A stretch of 61,724 bases of DNA. It comes from Perkinsus olseni. Lineage: Eukaryota > Perkinsozoa > Perkinsida. Position 1 is the first letter of the stretch. Each line of letters starts with the position of its first letter. The position numbers were made by a program, and so were the translations under genes. Of the stretch, positions 32,571 to 44,450 are shown piece by piece. The notes beneath the pieces are model-generated. The model saw only the letters and a program-made list of their open reading frames with translations, searched no databases and was not told where the DNA came from. The DNA lies in assembly GCA_013115125.1 (NCBI GenBank), contig JABANN010000147.1, positions 1-61,724 on the forward strand, read 5' to 3'.

Positions 32571-33955
32571 ATGCTGCTCGGTTTGGACACTCCCTTCAAG
32601 TTTGCCTTATTCATAGGGTACATCGTCGTGTGGACGTCCCAGAGCATTCTGGTCCATCTAGCGGCCAAGAGGGGCATCGAGTATAACTACACTACTGTGG
32701 TCTTCTTGCAGGACTGCTGCAAGATGCTCATCACTGTCTTCTTATTTGTTCGTTCTGAGGGTAGTCTCGGTGACCTCTGGCGCCAAATGGTGGTCCATAA
32801 GAAGTTGGCCGTCCTTTACCTGGTCCCTGCTGGCCTCTATGCGATTTACAACAACCTCACGTTCATATCGATGGCGACCTTCGACCCAGCCACCTACTAT
32901 GTCCTGCTGCAGGCTAAGCTCGTCGTTACCGCCATCCTCTGTGTCACCGTCTTGCACAAGCCTGTGAGCAAAGTACAGTGGCTGGGCCTTTTCATCATAA
33001 CAATAGGCGCCATGATGAAAGAGTAAGCTCTTCCCGTCTTGTCTCATGGTCGACCTTGGATACCATCATCAGATACAAAGTGTTTATCCATGGTTTTGAA
33101 GGAGGGCATTCCATTTGGGATTATCTCCTCGTCCTCTTGCTTGTGTTACTCTCTAGTTTTGCCGGTGTCTACAACGAGAAGCTTCTGAAGGGCCAAGACA
33201 CGGCCAGTCCCAACGTGCAAAATATGTTTATGTAAGCGCTAGGGACAGCCGCGATGGAGGAAGTATGGCTACCTTGTCAGGTACATAGTGTCTATGGCGT
33301 GTAATGCTCTGGGCCTGATGGTGCGGGGTTCTGGCTGGGGCCTCATCACTGCATTTTCGCCCGAGAATCTCAAACCCATTCTCTCATGGAACGTTTTGGC
33401 GATAATATTCAATGCCGCCATCACAGGAGTGATGACTGGTACTATGGCGGGATTTTGAGGGGCTTAGCGGGGCATTCAGAAGCTAGGCTCGAATGATCGA
33501 CTTGGACGCATCGTACTTCAGGCTTCTTCTTAAAGCACTTGAACTCGATTCTCAAGTCCATTGCGGCGGCTATCCAGGTTTGGACAGTGGCAATAACCTC
33601 TTCCATCGTTTTCGGGTACCCCATCGACCTAGGGGTATTCCTGTCCCTCGTACTGGTAATAACTTGGGAACTTTCGCTTGAGGAATTCTGTGCGAAGTCG
33701 AGAATCACTCTTCAACGTGCTTAGGTCACAGCAGGCGTCTGGGTCTACAGTCGATATCCGGAGACGCCCGCTCCCGCTGCGAAACCTGTTCCTACACGTG
33801 AGCCGGGTGATGAGGGTGATGTCGAATTGGGGGCTCTCGACACTAGTAGCGGGTCCGAGTACAACAAGCAGCAGAGTGGCGCTAGCTCGGATGAGCCCTC
33901 CCCAAAGTACGCGAGGAACCGTCCGGGATCGATGTCCGTGACGGGAAAGGAGTAG
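32571..33955 (+). CDS. Nucleotide-sugar transporter, SLC35A (UDP-Gal/UDP-GlcNAc/CMP-Sia) type
   Basis: This is a Golgi/ER antiporter that brings nucleotide sugars into the lumen. The start at 32571 gives MLLGLDTPFKFALFIGYIV. Five exons: 32571 to about 33022, 33074-33233, 33281 to about 33437, about 33525-33651, and 33725-33955, with joins giving MKEYKVF, MFMYIVSMACN and SLVLVTAGVW. About ten hydrophobic spans are spread over the protein. The family signature SSFAGVYNEKLLKG lies in exon 2, and YNNLTFISMATFDPATYYVL is the conserved loop/TM pair. The C-terminus is hydrophilic (PAPAAKPVPTREPG) with a serine-rich tail ending VTGKE. The sugar specificity cannot be read from sequence. It opens the plus-strand block containing the EDEM-like glycoprotein quality-control gene. 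Confidence 0.88.
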
Positions 33956-34102
33956 CTGTGTGGCTGTTCGGTATTATACGATAGTTCCTCCCAGGTTTAC
34001 AGTTGTAACATCCATCGCACCAATTGAATAAAGAATACTTTTCGGAACTCAAAAGCTGCGTTGAAGAGTCGGGCTGGGGCATTTGGATTGGGCGTTCTCA
34101 GG

Positions 34103-37100
34103 ATGAGTTTTTCCTCTTTGCCATGGCTTGCTGTTTTTCTGCTCGGCACTATCCTGGTGGTAGGGGAGCCGAGCATGAGGTGGGATGGGGGCTCCAGTGG
34201 TTCGGGAGGGATGTAATAAAGGGAAGAGATGGAGTAGTCTGGGGGGGCTGCCCCCGTTCGCTGCCACTATGTTTTCGGGTTGTATTGAGCGCTGACTCAG
34301 TCAACCCGTTCGTGGTCAGTAACTCTGTGCCGGCTGAGGCGCCTTTCGCCGCAGTCCGACCTTGAGTATCCTCTGGGTAGCACCATTCTTCACAGAGTAC
34401 TACTTGAGAGTGCTACCATTACCGTGCTTACGTGTGGGGCTTCGTGGAGGAAATGTAAAGGTTCGACTCACGCGAACATATCAAGTTTTCTCAGGGACCT
34501 CGTCGAACGGATGCATGAACACGCCTTCGGAGGCTACATGAGGTGCCCTCGGCTCTAGTACCGGTGGCTAGCTTTTGGCGCATCCCTCGTTGTAAGATAC
34601 GCGTTCCCGTATGACGAGCTTCGGCCTCTCTCCTGCGATGGACGTATCCTTCGTGAACGAGGGGACCTCGACTTCAACATCGCCAATGTCTCCATGACGT
34701 AGCTGGGAGTGTGAGGTCGAGTGACGGCAGAGTCCATTGGCAGGTACATAGACGCGTTAGATTCGCTAGTGCTTTTCGACAGACTGGAAGACTTTGGAGA
34801 GGCGGTCGATTATATATCACATAATGTGACTTTTGACCGTGATGTGGTGAGCAGGGAAAATGTATGATGCTGGGATAGAACCTGCGACCCATGGTAGGTA
34901 GTCTCGGCCTTTGAACTCAACATCCGCGTTCTTGGGGGACTCCTGTCGGGCCACCTTCATGCCAAACGAATGGGCATACCTTCCGGCTACCAGGACGGCC
35001 TCCTCCAGAAAGCGATCGATCTAGGAGACAGGTGATAGTGCTGTGGACTGCGGTCCTGCCCTGCGGTCCTGCCCTCCCATCTCGGTACCCCGCTCAGGCT
35101 CTACAGAGCCTTCGATACCCCTACAGATCTTCCGGCGGCTCGGGTTAATCTAGCTGGGGGAGTTGATGATGGTGAGGACGTGCCTGACAGTACTTCTGTC
35201 GCGGAGGCTGGTAGTTGGATCTTGGGTGAGGCTATGCGTCGAATTGGAAGATATTACGAAACTTGTGTGCTGCTCAGAGTTCGGAACCCTCAGCTTGCTC
35301 ACAGGCGATTGGAAATATTATAACGCGGCTAGGAAGGCACTCGATCGTTTATGGTAATTTCCCGCCATAATCTCTCTCCGATAGTAGCCGTTTGCCTCTT
35401 TCTTCTTAGGGGTATGAGGATGGGTGCCGCGGCTTTGCTGCCAACCACCATCTCCGTCTCAGCAGGGTTGTGGCAAGACAGTCTCTCGTCGGGAGCCGGG
35501 CCTGGGCATGACTCCTACTATGAGTACAACCCTTCCCTTTCCTAGAGAGAAACCTTGACAGGTCTCTCCAGGTACTTACTCAAGGCTTATGTGCTCTTCG
35601 GTGATGTCGAGCTTTTTGAACGCTTCATGGAGCACTATGAGGGCATCAGTACGATAGTCGGGCTCTCCATTCTGACACCTCTAGCTGTCCAGGTTCTTAT
35701 CAAGCCGGCGGGCAGCTAACGTTTGATATAGCGTTTGACTCACCCGTGCACAGCCAAGTGTCACCCCTTCAGAGCTTCTGGGGTGGAGGTGAGCTCTTGT
35801 GGTGCTCAGGCGTCGTGTATTGGTGCGGGCTTGTCAGTGATAAACTCGATACGAGGGCCCTCAGCCTACGCTACTGCGGTCTCGCGAATGTGGTCTCGAC
35901 TGTGGAATTCCATGCGTGGCCTCCCAGAAGTCGTGGACATAAAAGGTCGAGGTGTGAACTTGATAGCCTACGGACGAGATTTCAATCTCCGGTAAAACTG
36001 GTCGGGAGCGCGGTACTCATGGCGATGGGTACCCTCCTAGGCCCGAGTTGGCGGAGACTCTGGCACAGCTGGGTGCAGCGACGAGTGGCGGTGTCGAGGA
36101 CGAGTCGTACAAGTGGAAGCTAGAGGCAATGGCTCATGACTTGGAGAATAGAACTAAGGTCATAGCCGGGTAGCTCGACGAGAGCTTTCGATTGGTGTGC
36201 GGTACAACTCTCAACTCGTTCGCTTCAAAAATTTATGGGGGATGGGCCTTCTCAAGTCGGCGCCGTGTAGTTGGTCCGTGCATCTTGCATAGCAGGAGGC
36301 TCTTGCTTCGAGCAGCATATTCGGAGATCTAATATTTTAAGAGTGTACCGCTTCCAAGTTTGACTTCCTCAGGTCGTGTGCGGTTACGCATCCATAGCGG
36401 ACGTCCTGGGCCATCGTAACGATGATCGGATGGACAGCTTTTTCCTCAGCGAGACTCTGCCTTACCTGTACTGCTAACCTACTAGTAGATGCGTCTTTCA
36501 GCTGGTCTCCTTGTCAGGTACATGGGGGTGAGCGGCCATTCTGATGTCGTAGCCAGCCGGTTTGGTAGTGGTAGTATGGGCAGAGTGCTCACTACGGAGG
36601 CCCACGTCCTGCCGCTGAAGGGGTTGACTCCCCTCGTTCAACGAGGCCCCGATCGTGCCCATCGTGAGCGGAGTAATAGTAGAGCCCTTCGAGCCCAGTG
36701 AGTGCTATGCCTGGCTCTCAGGTGCAGCAGCCCCTCTCATCTGCCCCAAGGGTCCCTCCCCCCTCTTAAAACTAGCGGATATGGTCGATTGGCACGTATC
36801 CCACGGTGCTTGGAGCGTCTGGCCTCTCTTACCTGCTGCCCTCAGAGTGGCCATTCCGACGGAAGTCACCATGCCTAAGGGGAAAGCACGGTTGGTTATT
36901 CGAGGGGACGGAATGATGGGCGATCGGCCTCTATTCAACCTGAGCGTGGGGACGGCTGTATTCGGTGGTAGGATTCGTGAAAGGAGTGGTATGGAACAAA
37001 CTAAGTGGGATTTGAGCAGAGTCAAGCGAACGAGGTTCGCTGCGATGATACACTCGGGGCCTTCTCTCCGAGCCGCCCTGAAAGAACGAAGAAGCTGCAC

Positions 37101-37557
37101 CCTCGATGGCAACATCTATCGCAACGCTACAGAGACTGCTGGCCACGATTCCTCCTACGGGCTCCAGTGGCGCGAGTCCCCGGCCCCGCTGAGGCCCTCA
37201 GGCTTCCGACTAGTAATGGCGGCCGAAGGCTCCGACTTCGCCTGTAGTCACCCCGACCAGAGAGAATACGACGAGGCGGACAATGTCATGCTGGTTACTC
37301 GTAGAGGAGGTAATTGCTCATTCGCCGATAAAGCCCTGAATGCTCAGCTCATGGGAGCAAGCGGCGTCCTGGTGATCGACGAGGCGAGCTCAGGTGGGAG
37401 AAAGAATCTCGTGATGACGTGCGAGAGCGGAAAGAATTGGCTCTGCCGCCACATACACATCCCTGCCGTCTCGGTACCGGCGGGAGACTTCAGCCCTGTT
37501 TTATCCGTTTTGCAGGCTGGCAAGAGAATCTTCGCGGAGCTCCGAGAGGGCTCATAG
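34103..37557 (+). CDS. EDEM3: EDEM3-like ER degradation-enhancing alpha-mannosidase (GH47 + PA domain)
   Basis: GH47 EDEM proteins trim mannose from misfolded glycoproteins in the ER so that ERAD lectins can recognise them. The start at 34103 gives a good signal peptide (SLPWLAVFLLGTILV). GH47 landmarks are spread over many short exons: MHEHAFGGYM; YAFPYDELRPLSC; TYIDALDSLVLF; FELNIRVLGGLLSGHLHA; FDTPTDLPAARVNL; EFGTLSLLTGDWKYYN; spliced DSYYEYLLKAYVLFGD; CGYASIADVLGHRNDDRMDS; and ETLPYLY. The large last exon (about 36640-37557) carries a protease-associated domain (VTRRGGNCSFADKALNAQL, then GASGVLVIDEA), which is what makes it EDEM3-like. The stop is at 37555-37557. Two introns begin with GTAC and abut exons beginning with GTAC. 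Exon borders between 34160 and 34390 and around 35720-36170 are uncertain. Confidence 0.85.
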
Positions 37558-37780
37558 TTTTGATAGAGATCTCAGTTTTGGTACACTTGCAATTTTTATA
37601 CCATTCTCTAGGCCCGCCGCCGGAGGCACTTAATGTTTTTGCCACCGAGAGCTCTCGTCTTCTGGCGACTTCTCATATCCCTTCGCTGCCATCGTGTGAC
37701 CGCTCTGCCGAGTCGTGTTGAGTTTAGTCGGTGAGAATGGCAGCTTCGCCGTCACAGGTTTCACCTCAGCCTTCTCGACC

Positions 37781-38530
37781 ATGCGACAATTGAAGCCCCA
37801 TGAGCAGAAGCTCCTTCGGAAGGTCAACCTTTATCAGTGGAAGAGAGATGATAACAATGTCCGTGAGGCGAAGATAATCCGGAAATATGGTATACAGGAC
37901 AGAGAGGATTACACCAGGTGAGTCTCGACCGTGCCGTTGTCGTGTGAGGACGGTGTCTGGACGAAGGTACAACAAGCTGTCTGGTCTGGTGACGAAGGTT
38001 GTAGCGCAGCTGAGAAAGCTGCCAGCGAGTGATGAGGAACGTATCAAAATGACTGAGGTCCTCCTTGATAAATTGTAAGGTGCCGCTGGCCGTGGACGTA
38101 GAGGTCGATGAGCACGTGCTAGGTACACTATGGGAGTCATCCCGACTGCTTCGTCACTGGACAAGTGCGTTGAGCTCTCAGCCTCGTCCTTTGCCCGGAG
38201 GCGACTCTCGGTTGTGGTGACACGCAATCACTTCACTGAGCAGGTAGGGTGAGGTAGGGATCTCCATGGCATCATCTGCTCGCTGGTTAGGTATCCCAGG
38301 CTAACCGATACATCGAACAGGGCCACATTTCCATCGGACCTGATGTCGTCACCGACCCAGCCATGCATGTCACTCGAGAGATGGAAGACTGCCTCCAGTG
38401 GAGCCAAGGCTCTAAGGTACCACCTCCACAGGTCCAACGGCTTCAATGCCGGCATCTTGTCGTATCTTAGGTTAAGCGTAACGTCATGGAGTTCAACGAG
38501 GAGCTGGATGACTTCGAGCTTATGGGTTAA
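37781..38530 (+). CDS. IMP3: U3 snoRNP protein IMP3
   Basis: Imp3 binds U3 snoRNA and Mpp10 in the small-subunit processome and helps U3 base-pair with pre-18S rRNA in the nucleolus. Five exons: 37781-37917, 37967-38074, 38123-38243, 38300-38416 and 38471-38530. The start gives MRQLKPHEQKLLRKVNLYQW, the conserved Imp3 N-terminus. Joins restore YTRYNKLSGL, DKLYTMGV, TEQANRYIEQGHISIG (S4 RNA-binding domain) and GSKVKRNVMEFNEELDDFEL. The protein ends LMG, as Imp3 does, at about 180 residues, normal for the family. Two of the four acceptors are AG|GTAC. The tiny last exon (60 bp) is strongly supported by the conserved DDFEL tail. Confidence 0.95.
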
Positions 38531-38662
38531 TAGACCATTACGTTCCTTCACACTGCTTTGCCAGCTAAGCCTTGTGTTGAGTGTCTTCAAGGCCCGCTCT
38601 GGCTCTACCTTGGCTTGGCACCAGCTCTCCGAGCTAGAGAGTTCCGTTGCAGGGTTTGTTGC

Positions 38663-40713
38663 ATGCGAGGTGCAGCAGCAGCATCGCCTCGGTTTGTAAT
38701 TGGTAGTCGTTCTACAGCTCGACTAAGTCCCTATCAACGTCCCTCGTCGTCTCTATCATCATCAGCACAGTCAGCACGTAAAATGGTGAATCCTATCGAC
38801 GCTCTCGGGCAGGGCACCAGACTGATGGTGAAGGAGCCCGCTATCGTCCTTACTGAGAAGGAGACAGCTGTGTTCAAAGTCATCATGGACACCATCCATC
38901 ACTTCCAGCTCAGTAAGCCAATACCTCAACCAGACCACTGTTGATTCGCTTTGCCTCAGATACGGTTCCCCGAGCTGCGGGCGGTTGGGTTCGGGACAAG
39001 CTCCTGGGCAAGGAGAGCGATGACATAGACATAGCCGTTGATGACATGTCCGGTGAGTTGCCCTTCGCTCCGCTGCTGAGGTGTGATGGTCTCCTGCTTT
39101 TATCAGGTGAGACCTTTGCTTACAAGGTGAAGGACTTCCTCGCCACCACCTCTCCTAATGCCTCCTGTAGTTCGGTTGGAGTGGTACGCGCCAACCCCGA
39201 CCAGAGCAAGCATCTCGAAACCGCGACATTGAGGGTGCTGGATATCAGCCTCGATGTCAATAACCTGCGTACCGAAACATACACGCAGGTGAGTGAGGAG
39301 GTTCTCTCTTATACTACTATCTATGGAAGGCCAACTGCCACTCGGGGGAGTGATTGCAGAGTTCATTGCTTTGAGCTCCTATGATCGCCGGGAGATGATC
39401 CATGCCCTCAGGATTCGCGTATACCAGTGGTTGCACTGGGCACTCCCCAGGAAGATGCCAGTCGACGGGACTTCACTATCAACGCGTTGTTCTACAACTT
39501 GCGGACAGCGAGCGTCGAGGACTTCACTGGCAAGGGTCTCGATGATCTGAGAGTAGCGGTGTCTGTGTCGGAGTTCGGTAACAGGGAGTCCATCCTTTTA
39601 GGCCGGTATCATTCGGACGCCTTTGGAGCCTACTATTACCTTCCAGGATGACCCCTTGCGGATTCTCCGAGCTGTGAGATTCTCCACAAGATTGGGGTTC
39701 CGGTTGGACGATGGAATAGTGAAAGTACGGACGACCCCGGCAGCTCGTCACGTCGCTCTATAACAACATATTTTTCCAGGCAGCGTCAGACCCCAACATA
39801 TACGGTCTTCTTCTCACTAAAGTGTCTCGAGAGCGCTGGGGTGTGGAGGTGCACAAGATGCTGGTCCGCCGACCCACTAGCCTGGAGTACGTCTCTGGCG
39901 TCTCGTTACTCCTGGCCTCTTCATGAATGTGTTTTTCTCAGCTCCTTGGAGATGCTCGCCTCCCTTGGAATCATCAACGTCCTCACGACGGTGGGAGACT
40001 CGGCTAGGTTCGACGAACCGGACGAAGTCCCGAAGGATCAAGGCCCTATAGTGCAAGCTCTGGTCCATCGGCTCCGCGAGGTCGAGTCGGACCACCCCCT
40101 CACCGACGATCAGCATTTCGCCCTCACTCTTGCTATTCTTACTTCGGGTGTCTACGGTCTGCATGTGAGGGAAAAGCCAACCAAGCCCCCTCGCTGTGCT
40201 TGCTACGGCGTTCTGAGACACGGGCTCAAACTCCCCAACGCTGAAGCAGAGAGAGCGTCGGCTATTAGTGAGGTCGCATCTAGACTGTCGAAGGCCTCAC
40301 AGGATGAGCTAGACAACCCGGTCTTCGTGGGGCACTTCATGCGTTATCTCAAGGATGATTGGGTGGTTGCCGTCTGTCTTGCTGAGTGCCTTGCACCCGT
40401 TTCCGAGCGGCAGCGGTTCGTTGATTGCCGACAGAAAGCGCTGCAGAGCGGACTTGTTGGGTGTTGGAATTGGCGGGCCCCAGTCAATGGCGCGTCACTA
40501 GCGAAAGATTTCGGCATGCCTCGGGGAGAGGGTCTGAGCGTCCTCCTCGAGAAGCAAGTCGACAGGCTGCTTAGCAACTGCAGCATGGTTGTGAAGGATG
40601 AGCAGGAGTTCCGGTCATGGCTCCAGACAGAGGTCGATGAGTGGGTTGCTGCCAACCCAGAAGCTGTGGCAAGGGCGAATAAGGGCGGCAAGGCGAAAAA
40701 GGCCAAAAAATGA
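38663..40713 (+). CDS. CCA1: CCA-adding tRNA nucleotidyltransferase
   Basis: This class II CCA-adding enzyme builds the 3' CCA end of tRNAs in nucleus, cytosol and mitochondria. The start at 38663 gives a basic, Ser/Ala-rich presequence ([20 protein letters not shown]), typical of mitochondrial targeting. A second in-frame ATG at 38783 ([16 protein letters not shown]) could give a cytosolic/nuclear form, as in the yeast gene. Catalytic motifs appear in order: [20 protein letters not shown] (GG and DxD), the motif around [20 protein letters not shown], and [17 protein letters not shown]. The long last exon (about 39940-40713) forms the helical tail domain and ends in a lysine-rich [10 protein letters not shown]. 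The introns are short GT-AG types; the acceptor at about 38959 is AG|ATAC. The stop is at 40711-40713. Confidence 0.93.
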
Positions 40714-41922
40714 TTCTCTGTCATATTTAGTGTTTCACCAATAAGTTGATGCTACTTCCATCAACTCTTGAGTGGGGTCAATCCCGGGAGGGTGCGCTGT
40801 ACTGTCGTTTGGCAAATCTCATTTGCAGAGCTTCCTGCGAGTGCTGGAGGATGTCGTTGATTTTTGATAAACAATATGGCGCTCATGGAACGAGCAAGAT
40901 CTGCACCGTGGATGAGGCTGCAACTTGTCTGAGATATCGATGATGGGGCTACCGCCGATGTTGGTACCGGCGTATACACGAAGATCTCGGATATCGCGCA
41001 AACCTTCGCGAGTAACTGTTAATTTATCCTGGTTCAGGTCATCTGATTGAATATTCTCTGGCTACGGCGTATCCAGCGTAGATGGCGTAGATGGACGAAA
41101 TCAACGACACTTCTGATCGTCCGCAGCAGGTGAGGTCCTGAGATGGCGCCGACGATTCCCCGCCTCTTGGATTCATGAGTACCACGGGGAGTAGAATTTC
41201 AATTCATGAGCCCGAACCTCAAACCGATAGTGGAGCAGGTGAACCTCCCGGGAGGATAACCACTGCCTTCTATTCTCAACTGCCTGCTCCTTGGGCTTTT
41301 TCACTAAGGGCCTAGGGAAGCTTTTTACGGCACGATGCCTCGCCCGCTACTGTCGGACCGGTGCTATTGACGGAAGCAGCTACCGCTGATCCGCCCACTG
41401 GCAACCAAACGGACTCTCGTCGTAGTAAAGTAGTGTAAGCCCTACGAGGTATAATGAAAGTTACCCTCGCTGGAACTTGACGTTCCGAACTTCCCAACGA
41501 CCCTACCAATGATCGCATTCTCCTTCGGTCATACTCATATGTTCTCCACATTGTGGAGTCCACAAGGGACCCGAGTGAGTATAATAACGATAGAAGGTTA
41601 ACTACTCATCTCATGGAGAATCTCTGAATGGTACTAGAATAAAATCGGTACACTGATGTGCCCATGAACCAAGAGAGACACGATACGTGCTCGTAGCCGG
41701 CTGATTTCTCTCGCATAGAGCCGACGAGGTGATAACCGATGAGTATGTCAGCACTGGTGACTGGTGACTCACCAGTCCGAGGATGACACGATAGAAGATT
41801 CTTCAAGATTAAAGATCAGCTATTGGATTTAGTAGCACAAACCTTGATGGCCATGAGCCATGGTTGAGTCGAGAAGGAGAGGCCCAAATATACCACATAT
41901 CTGAAACGAGCGCAGATAGGTG
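40714..41922. other. Gene-poor spacer
   Basis: About 1.2 kb without a recognisable gene. Frames on both strands are short and have no family resemblance. A small perfect inverted repeat (ACTGGTGA-C-TCACCAGT) lies at 41760-41776, just before the secreted-protein gene. Confidence 0.5.
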
Positions 41923-42744
41923 TCAGACCCAGCCATTGAAGATGGAGAAGATCGCGTAGTGACTTTGGTTTCTCCCAGCTGATATGTTGACAGTAATGTC
42001 GGCGCTGTAATTCCAATGATCCAGGGCCGTGAAGTTGGTTCTGATGAATGGGAAGAACATAACCCTGGAGCTCAGGGAGCCAGCTGTCCCTTCCGCAGAG
42101 ACAATTGCCATGAGCTCATTCAGTCCCTTTTTGTTACTGACTATAGCATGGGCAGTACCATTGCCTTCCGCTCGCACCGTGCCGGCACCGGGAACGGTCG
42201 CTCTGGTTTTCAGGAATATGGGGAAATCGAGCCTTTTCGTACCTAGCCAATCATATCCGCCTACCTTCAGAAAAGTAGGAATAGAGAGATCTACGCCGAC
42301 CGAGATTCCAGCTGGTAGATTGAAGAGCCAGATAGTTCTACCATCCGCCCAAACACCAACATCGACTGGGCTTGAGTTAGACGCCAGCATGACCGCCAAT
42401 TCCAGAGTAGCGAACCCAGTGTACCCAGAGTTATTCGACGCGAAGAGCGCACCACCGTTATATTGGTGAGGGCCCTTCAGAACGTACCAGCAATGATTCT
42501 CTCCCTGGAAACCTTTTCCTGGAGGCAAACAGCCTGGGGGGCTTTCAGTAACAACCGGCAGGCGTAGAGAACGAACTTCAGGGTCCTGGATAGGATTGTC
42601 AACGGCGCCATCCATCACGAGAGCATCGGCCCAGAACGGGTTGACCATTTCGATCAGGAGAATGTTGACAGCGATTCCCCATTTCCAGCTGTTCGACTTT
42701 GAGTCAGTCGCGCAGTCCATCTCTATTCCGTGAGTTGCAGGCAT
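41923..42744 (-). CDS. Unrecognised secreted/surface protein family, copy 1 (apparently intact)
   Basis: A single 273-residue frame, start at 42744 (MPATHGIEMDCATDSK) and stop at 41923-41925. A hydrophobic N-terminal segment (WGIAVNILLIEMVNPFWADA, about residues 23-42) looks like a signal peptide or anchor. The ectodomain has several N-glycosylation sequons (NNS, NSS, NGT, NFT, NYS, NIS, NQS), a paired-Cys segment (GCLPPGKGFQGENHCWYV) and alternating hydrophobic strands (GFATLELAVMLASNSSP; GVWADGRTIWLFNL), suggesting a beta-sandwich. I do not recognise the family. Two related, decayed copies lie at 44451-44985 and 53367-54196 on the same strand. The length and open frame, together with sibling copies, support a real gene. 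Confidence 0.65.
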   Translation of the reverse strand: MPATHGIEMDCATDSKSNSWKWGIAVNILLIEMVNPFWADALVMDGAVDNPIQDPEVRSLRLPVVTESPPGCLPPGKGFQGENHCWYVLKGPHQYNGGALFASNNSGYTGFATLELAVMLASNSSPVDVGVWADGRTIWLFNLPAGISVGVDLSIPTFLKVGGYDWLGTKRLDFPIFLKTRATVPGAGTVRAEGNGTAHAIVSNKKGLNELMAIVSAEGTAGSLSSRVMFFPFIRTNFTALDHWNYSADITVNISAGRNQSHYAIFSIFNGWV

Positions 42745-44450
42745 TCACGCAGGAAAGGTGGAAGCTCGACGAGAAAACAATTTTGACTTGTTTCTCATGA
42801 CGATAGAGTCCCTGCCGGGCAAGGTGTCCAAGGAGTTGTGGTGGGTGGAGCCCGCACAACCGTTGTGCAACAACGGTGTCACCGTGACTTCAGGGCCAAA
42901 CGGCTTAACCCGAGTAACGCCGGATGGCAGATCCGGGATCTTCCGAGATCAGGTCCGGCCGGCATTTACTGGAGTTCACTGTGAACTGTTCCCATCAATC
43001 TCGAATGACGATTCAAGCGCTGTCAGGTCCACATCGCAAAATGTGCGGACCGCAGAAATCTCCCCGGAGCCGCCTGTCTCGGTCGCATCAGCGTGACCGC
43101 GCAAATTGTGCGACACAGTGGTCGGCGACCACTGGTCGTAGCCTGCGAGACCAGTCACTGGCCATCAGCGGCAGTACCTGGAAACTAGCTGATCTTAGTG
43201 GAATGCACCGCATGTATGCCTCGAGAGAAGTTACTCTCCTATGTAAGGCGCGGATCCTAAAGGTAACACGGGAGCGACCGAAGGTACATATTGGGTCGTT
43301 AATGCAACCGATGGCTCGTGCGCACAACGGAAGATGCTGCAGTGCAACTCCAGGACCGCTTTGGGGATATTGTTATCAGACCTTGGCCCTGGCACGCCTT
43401 CGAGGTAAAGTTCACACAGGCACACCAGCAGCTGGTGACCAGCTGATGATTCAAACCGACAACCCCCCCACAGAGGCTTCTTCTGTAGCATCTACACGTT
43501 GAGAGAGAAGTGGGTCTCCTCTGGTAGACTTGCAAATTCTGGGAACCCGCAAGTAGTTGAGATGGTATCCGGTGGCTTGTCACCGATGGTGATGATGCGT
43601 CGCATCCGATGCGGACTACTGTACTTGTGTCATCGGTTTACTGCGTTCGTGAATGACTCCATGAGGGATGGCTGGGTAGTCTGATCGCCAGACTGTGGTG
43701 AATCACCACTGGTGGTGGTCTCCGTCTCGCAGAAATTCCGCGCGACATCCCGTCGCGAGACATTCCGCAGCGGAATGTCTCGCGCGTGCTTCTGGCAGAC
43801 AGCGATCCATTGACGGCCCCCCCCCGGCAAGATCTCGGGTGTAATCATCGATCCCACGGGGCGGGGAATAATCGAACGATCATACAACGCGATGTTGATG
43901 CCCTCGAGGGAACCCGCGACTCCATTGAGATAATGTAGCTCTGAGGAATCTATCGCACCGAAAAAGTCGAGAGCCGCTCTTTTTACTCTATGCTGTAGTC
44001 GTCTCTTCTCAGTTGTTACAACTGAGTTGTAACTTCGGAACGCAACCTGGGGTGTCGGGAGGCCAAGGAAATAGTCGCCGCGCCCTGACTTGGCGCGAAT
44101 GCGGGCCGCTCACTAATATAGCTTATATGTCTATTCCATCTTCTGCGCACAACGTCGCAAACCCACTTCACAATTTCCGATCGGGTCCTTTCCGCATGCG
44201 GACTCATCGCCTGCCAATGCTACTGCAAGCGCCTGAAGCGTTACGCAAACTTGCAACTCAAAACCCTTCTGCATCTATTCAATAGACCAATAGATTTTAT
44301 TGGTCCTAGCGCTGAGGTAATAATGTATACCGAAGAACAGAATTCCACCACGTTAGTGATCATCGCAAAGCACTATAGGATTAGCGGTACTGTAACTCTA
44401 AGTTCCAATCCTCGTAGCGACATAGCCGATCACAGCAGGCATGATGATGC
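42745..44450. other. Gene-poor region with palindromes
   Basis: I see no recognisable gene. Two plus-strand frames (42758-43096 and 42924-43502) are long by chance standards but overlap each other and lack protein-like conservation. Small inverted repeats lie at 42859-42877 (ACCGTTGT/ACAACGGT) and 43695-43709 (GTGGTGA/TCACCAC), and a large one at 43754-43784 is listed separately. A C/G homopolymer run is near 43818. Confidence 0.5.
43754..43784. repeat. Perfect 31-bp palindrome
   Basis: The arms CGCGAGACATTCCGC and GCGGAATGTCTCGCG are perfect reverse complements separated by a single A at 43769. The arms are rich in CpG. Further partial matches to the arm (TTCCGCGCGACATCCCGTCGCGAG) lie just upstream. 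It could be a hairpin, a transposon-end remnant or a protein-binding site; nothing adjacent identifies it. Confidence 0.9.

Noticed and set aside
34866-34890. tRNA T-arm-like sequence (GGTTCTATCC on the minus strand)
   Set aside because: No matching acceptor, D-arm or anticodon arm could be found, and it lies in an EDEM intron.
42924-43502. 192-residue plus-strand frame and the overlapping 112-residue frame at 42758-43096
   Set aside because: They overlap in different frames, show random-like composition and have no sibling copies or homology.
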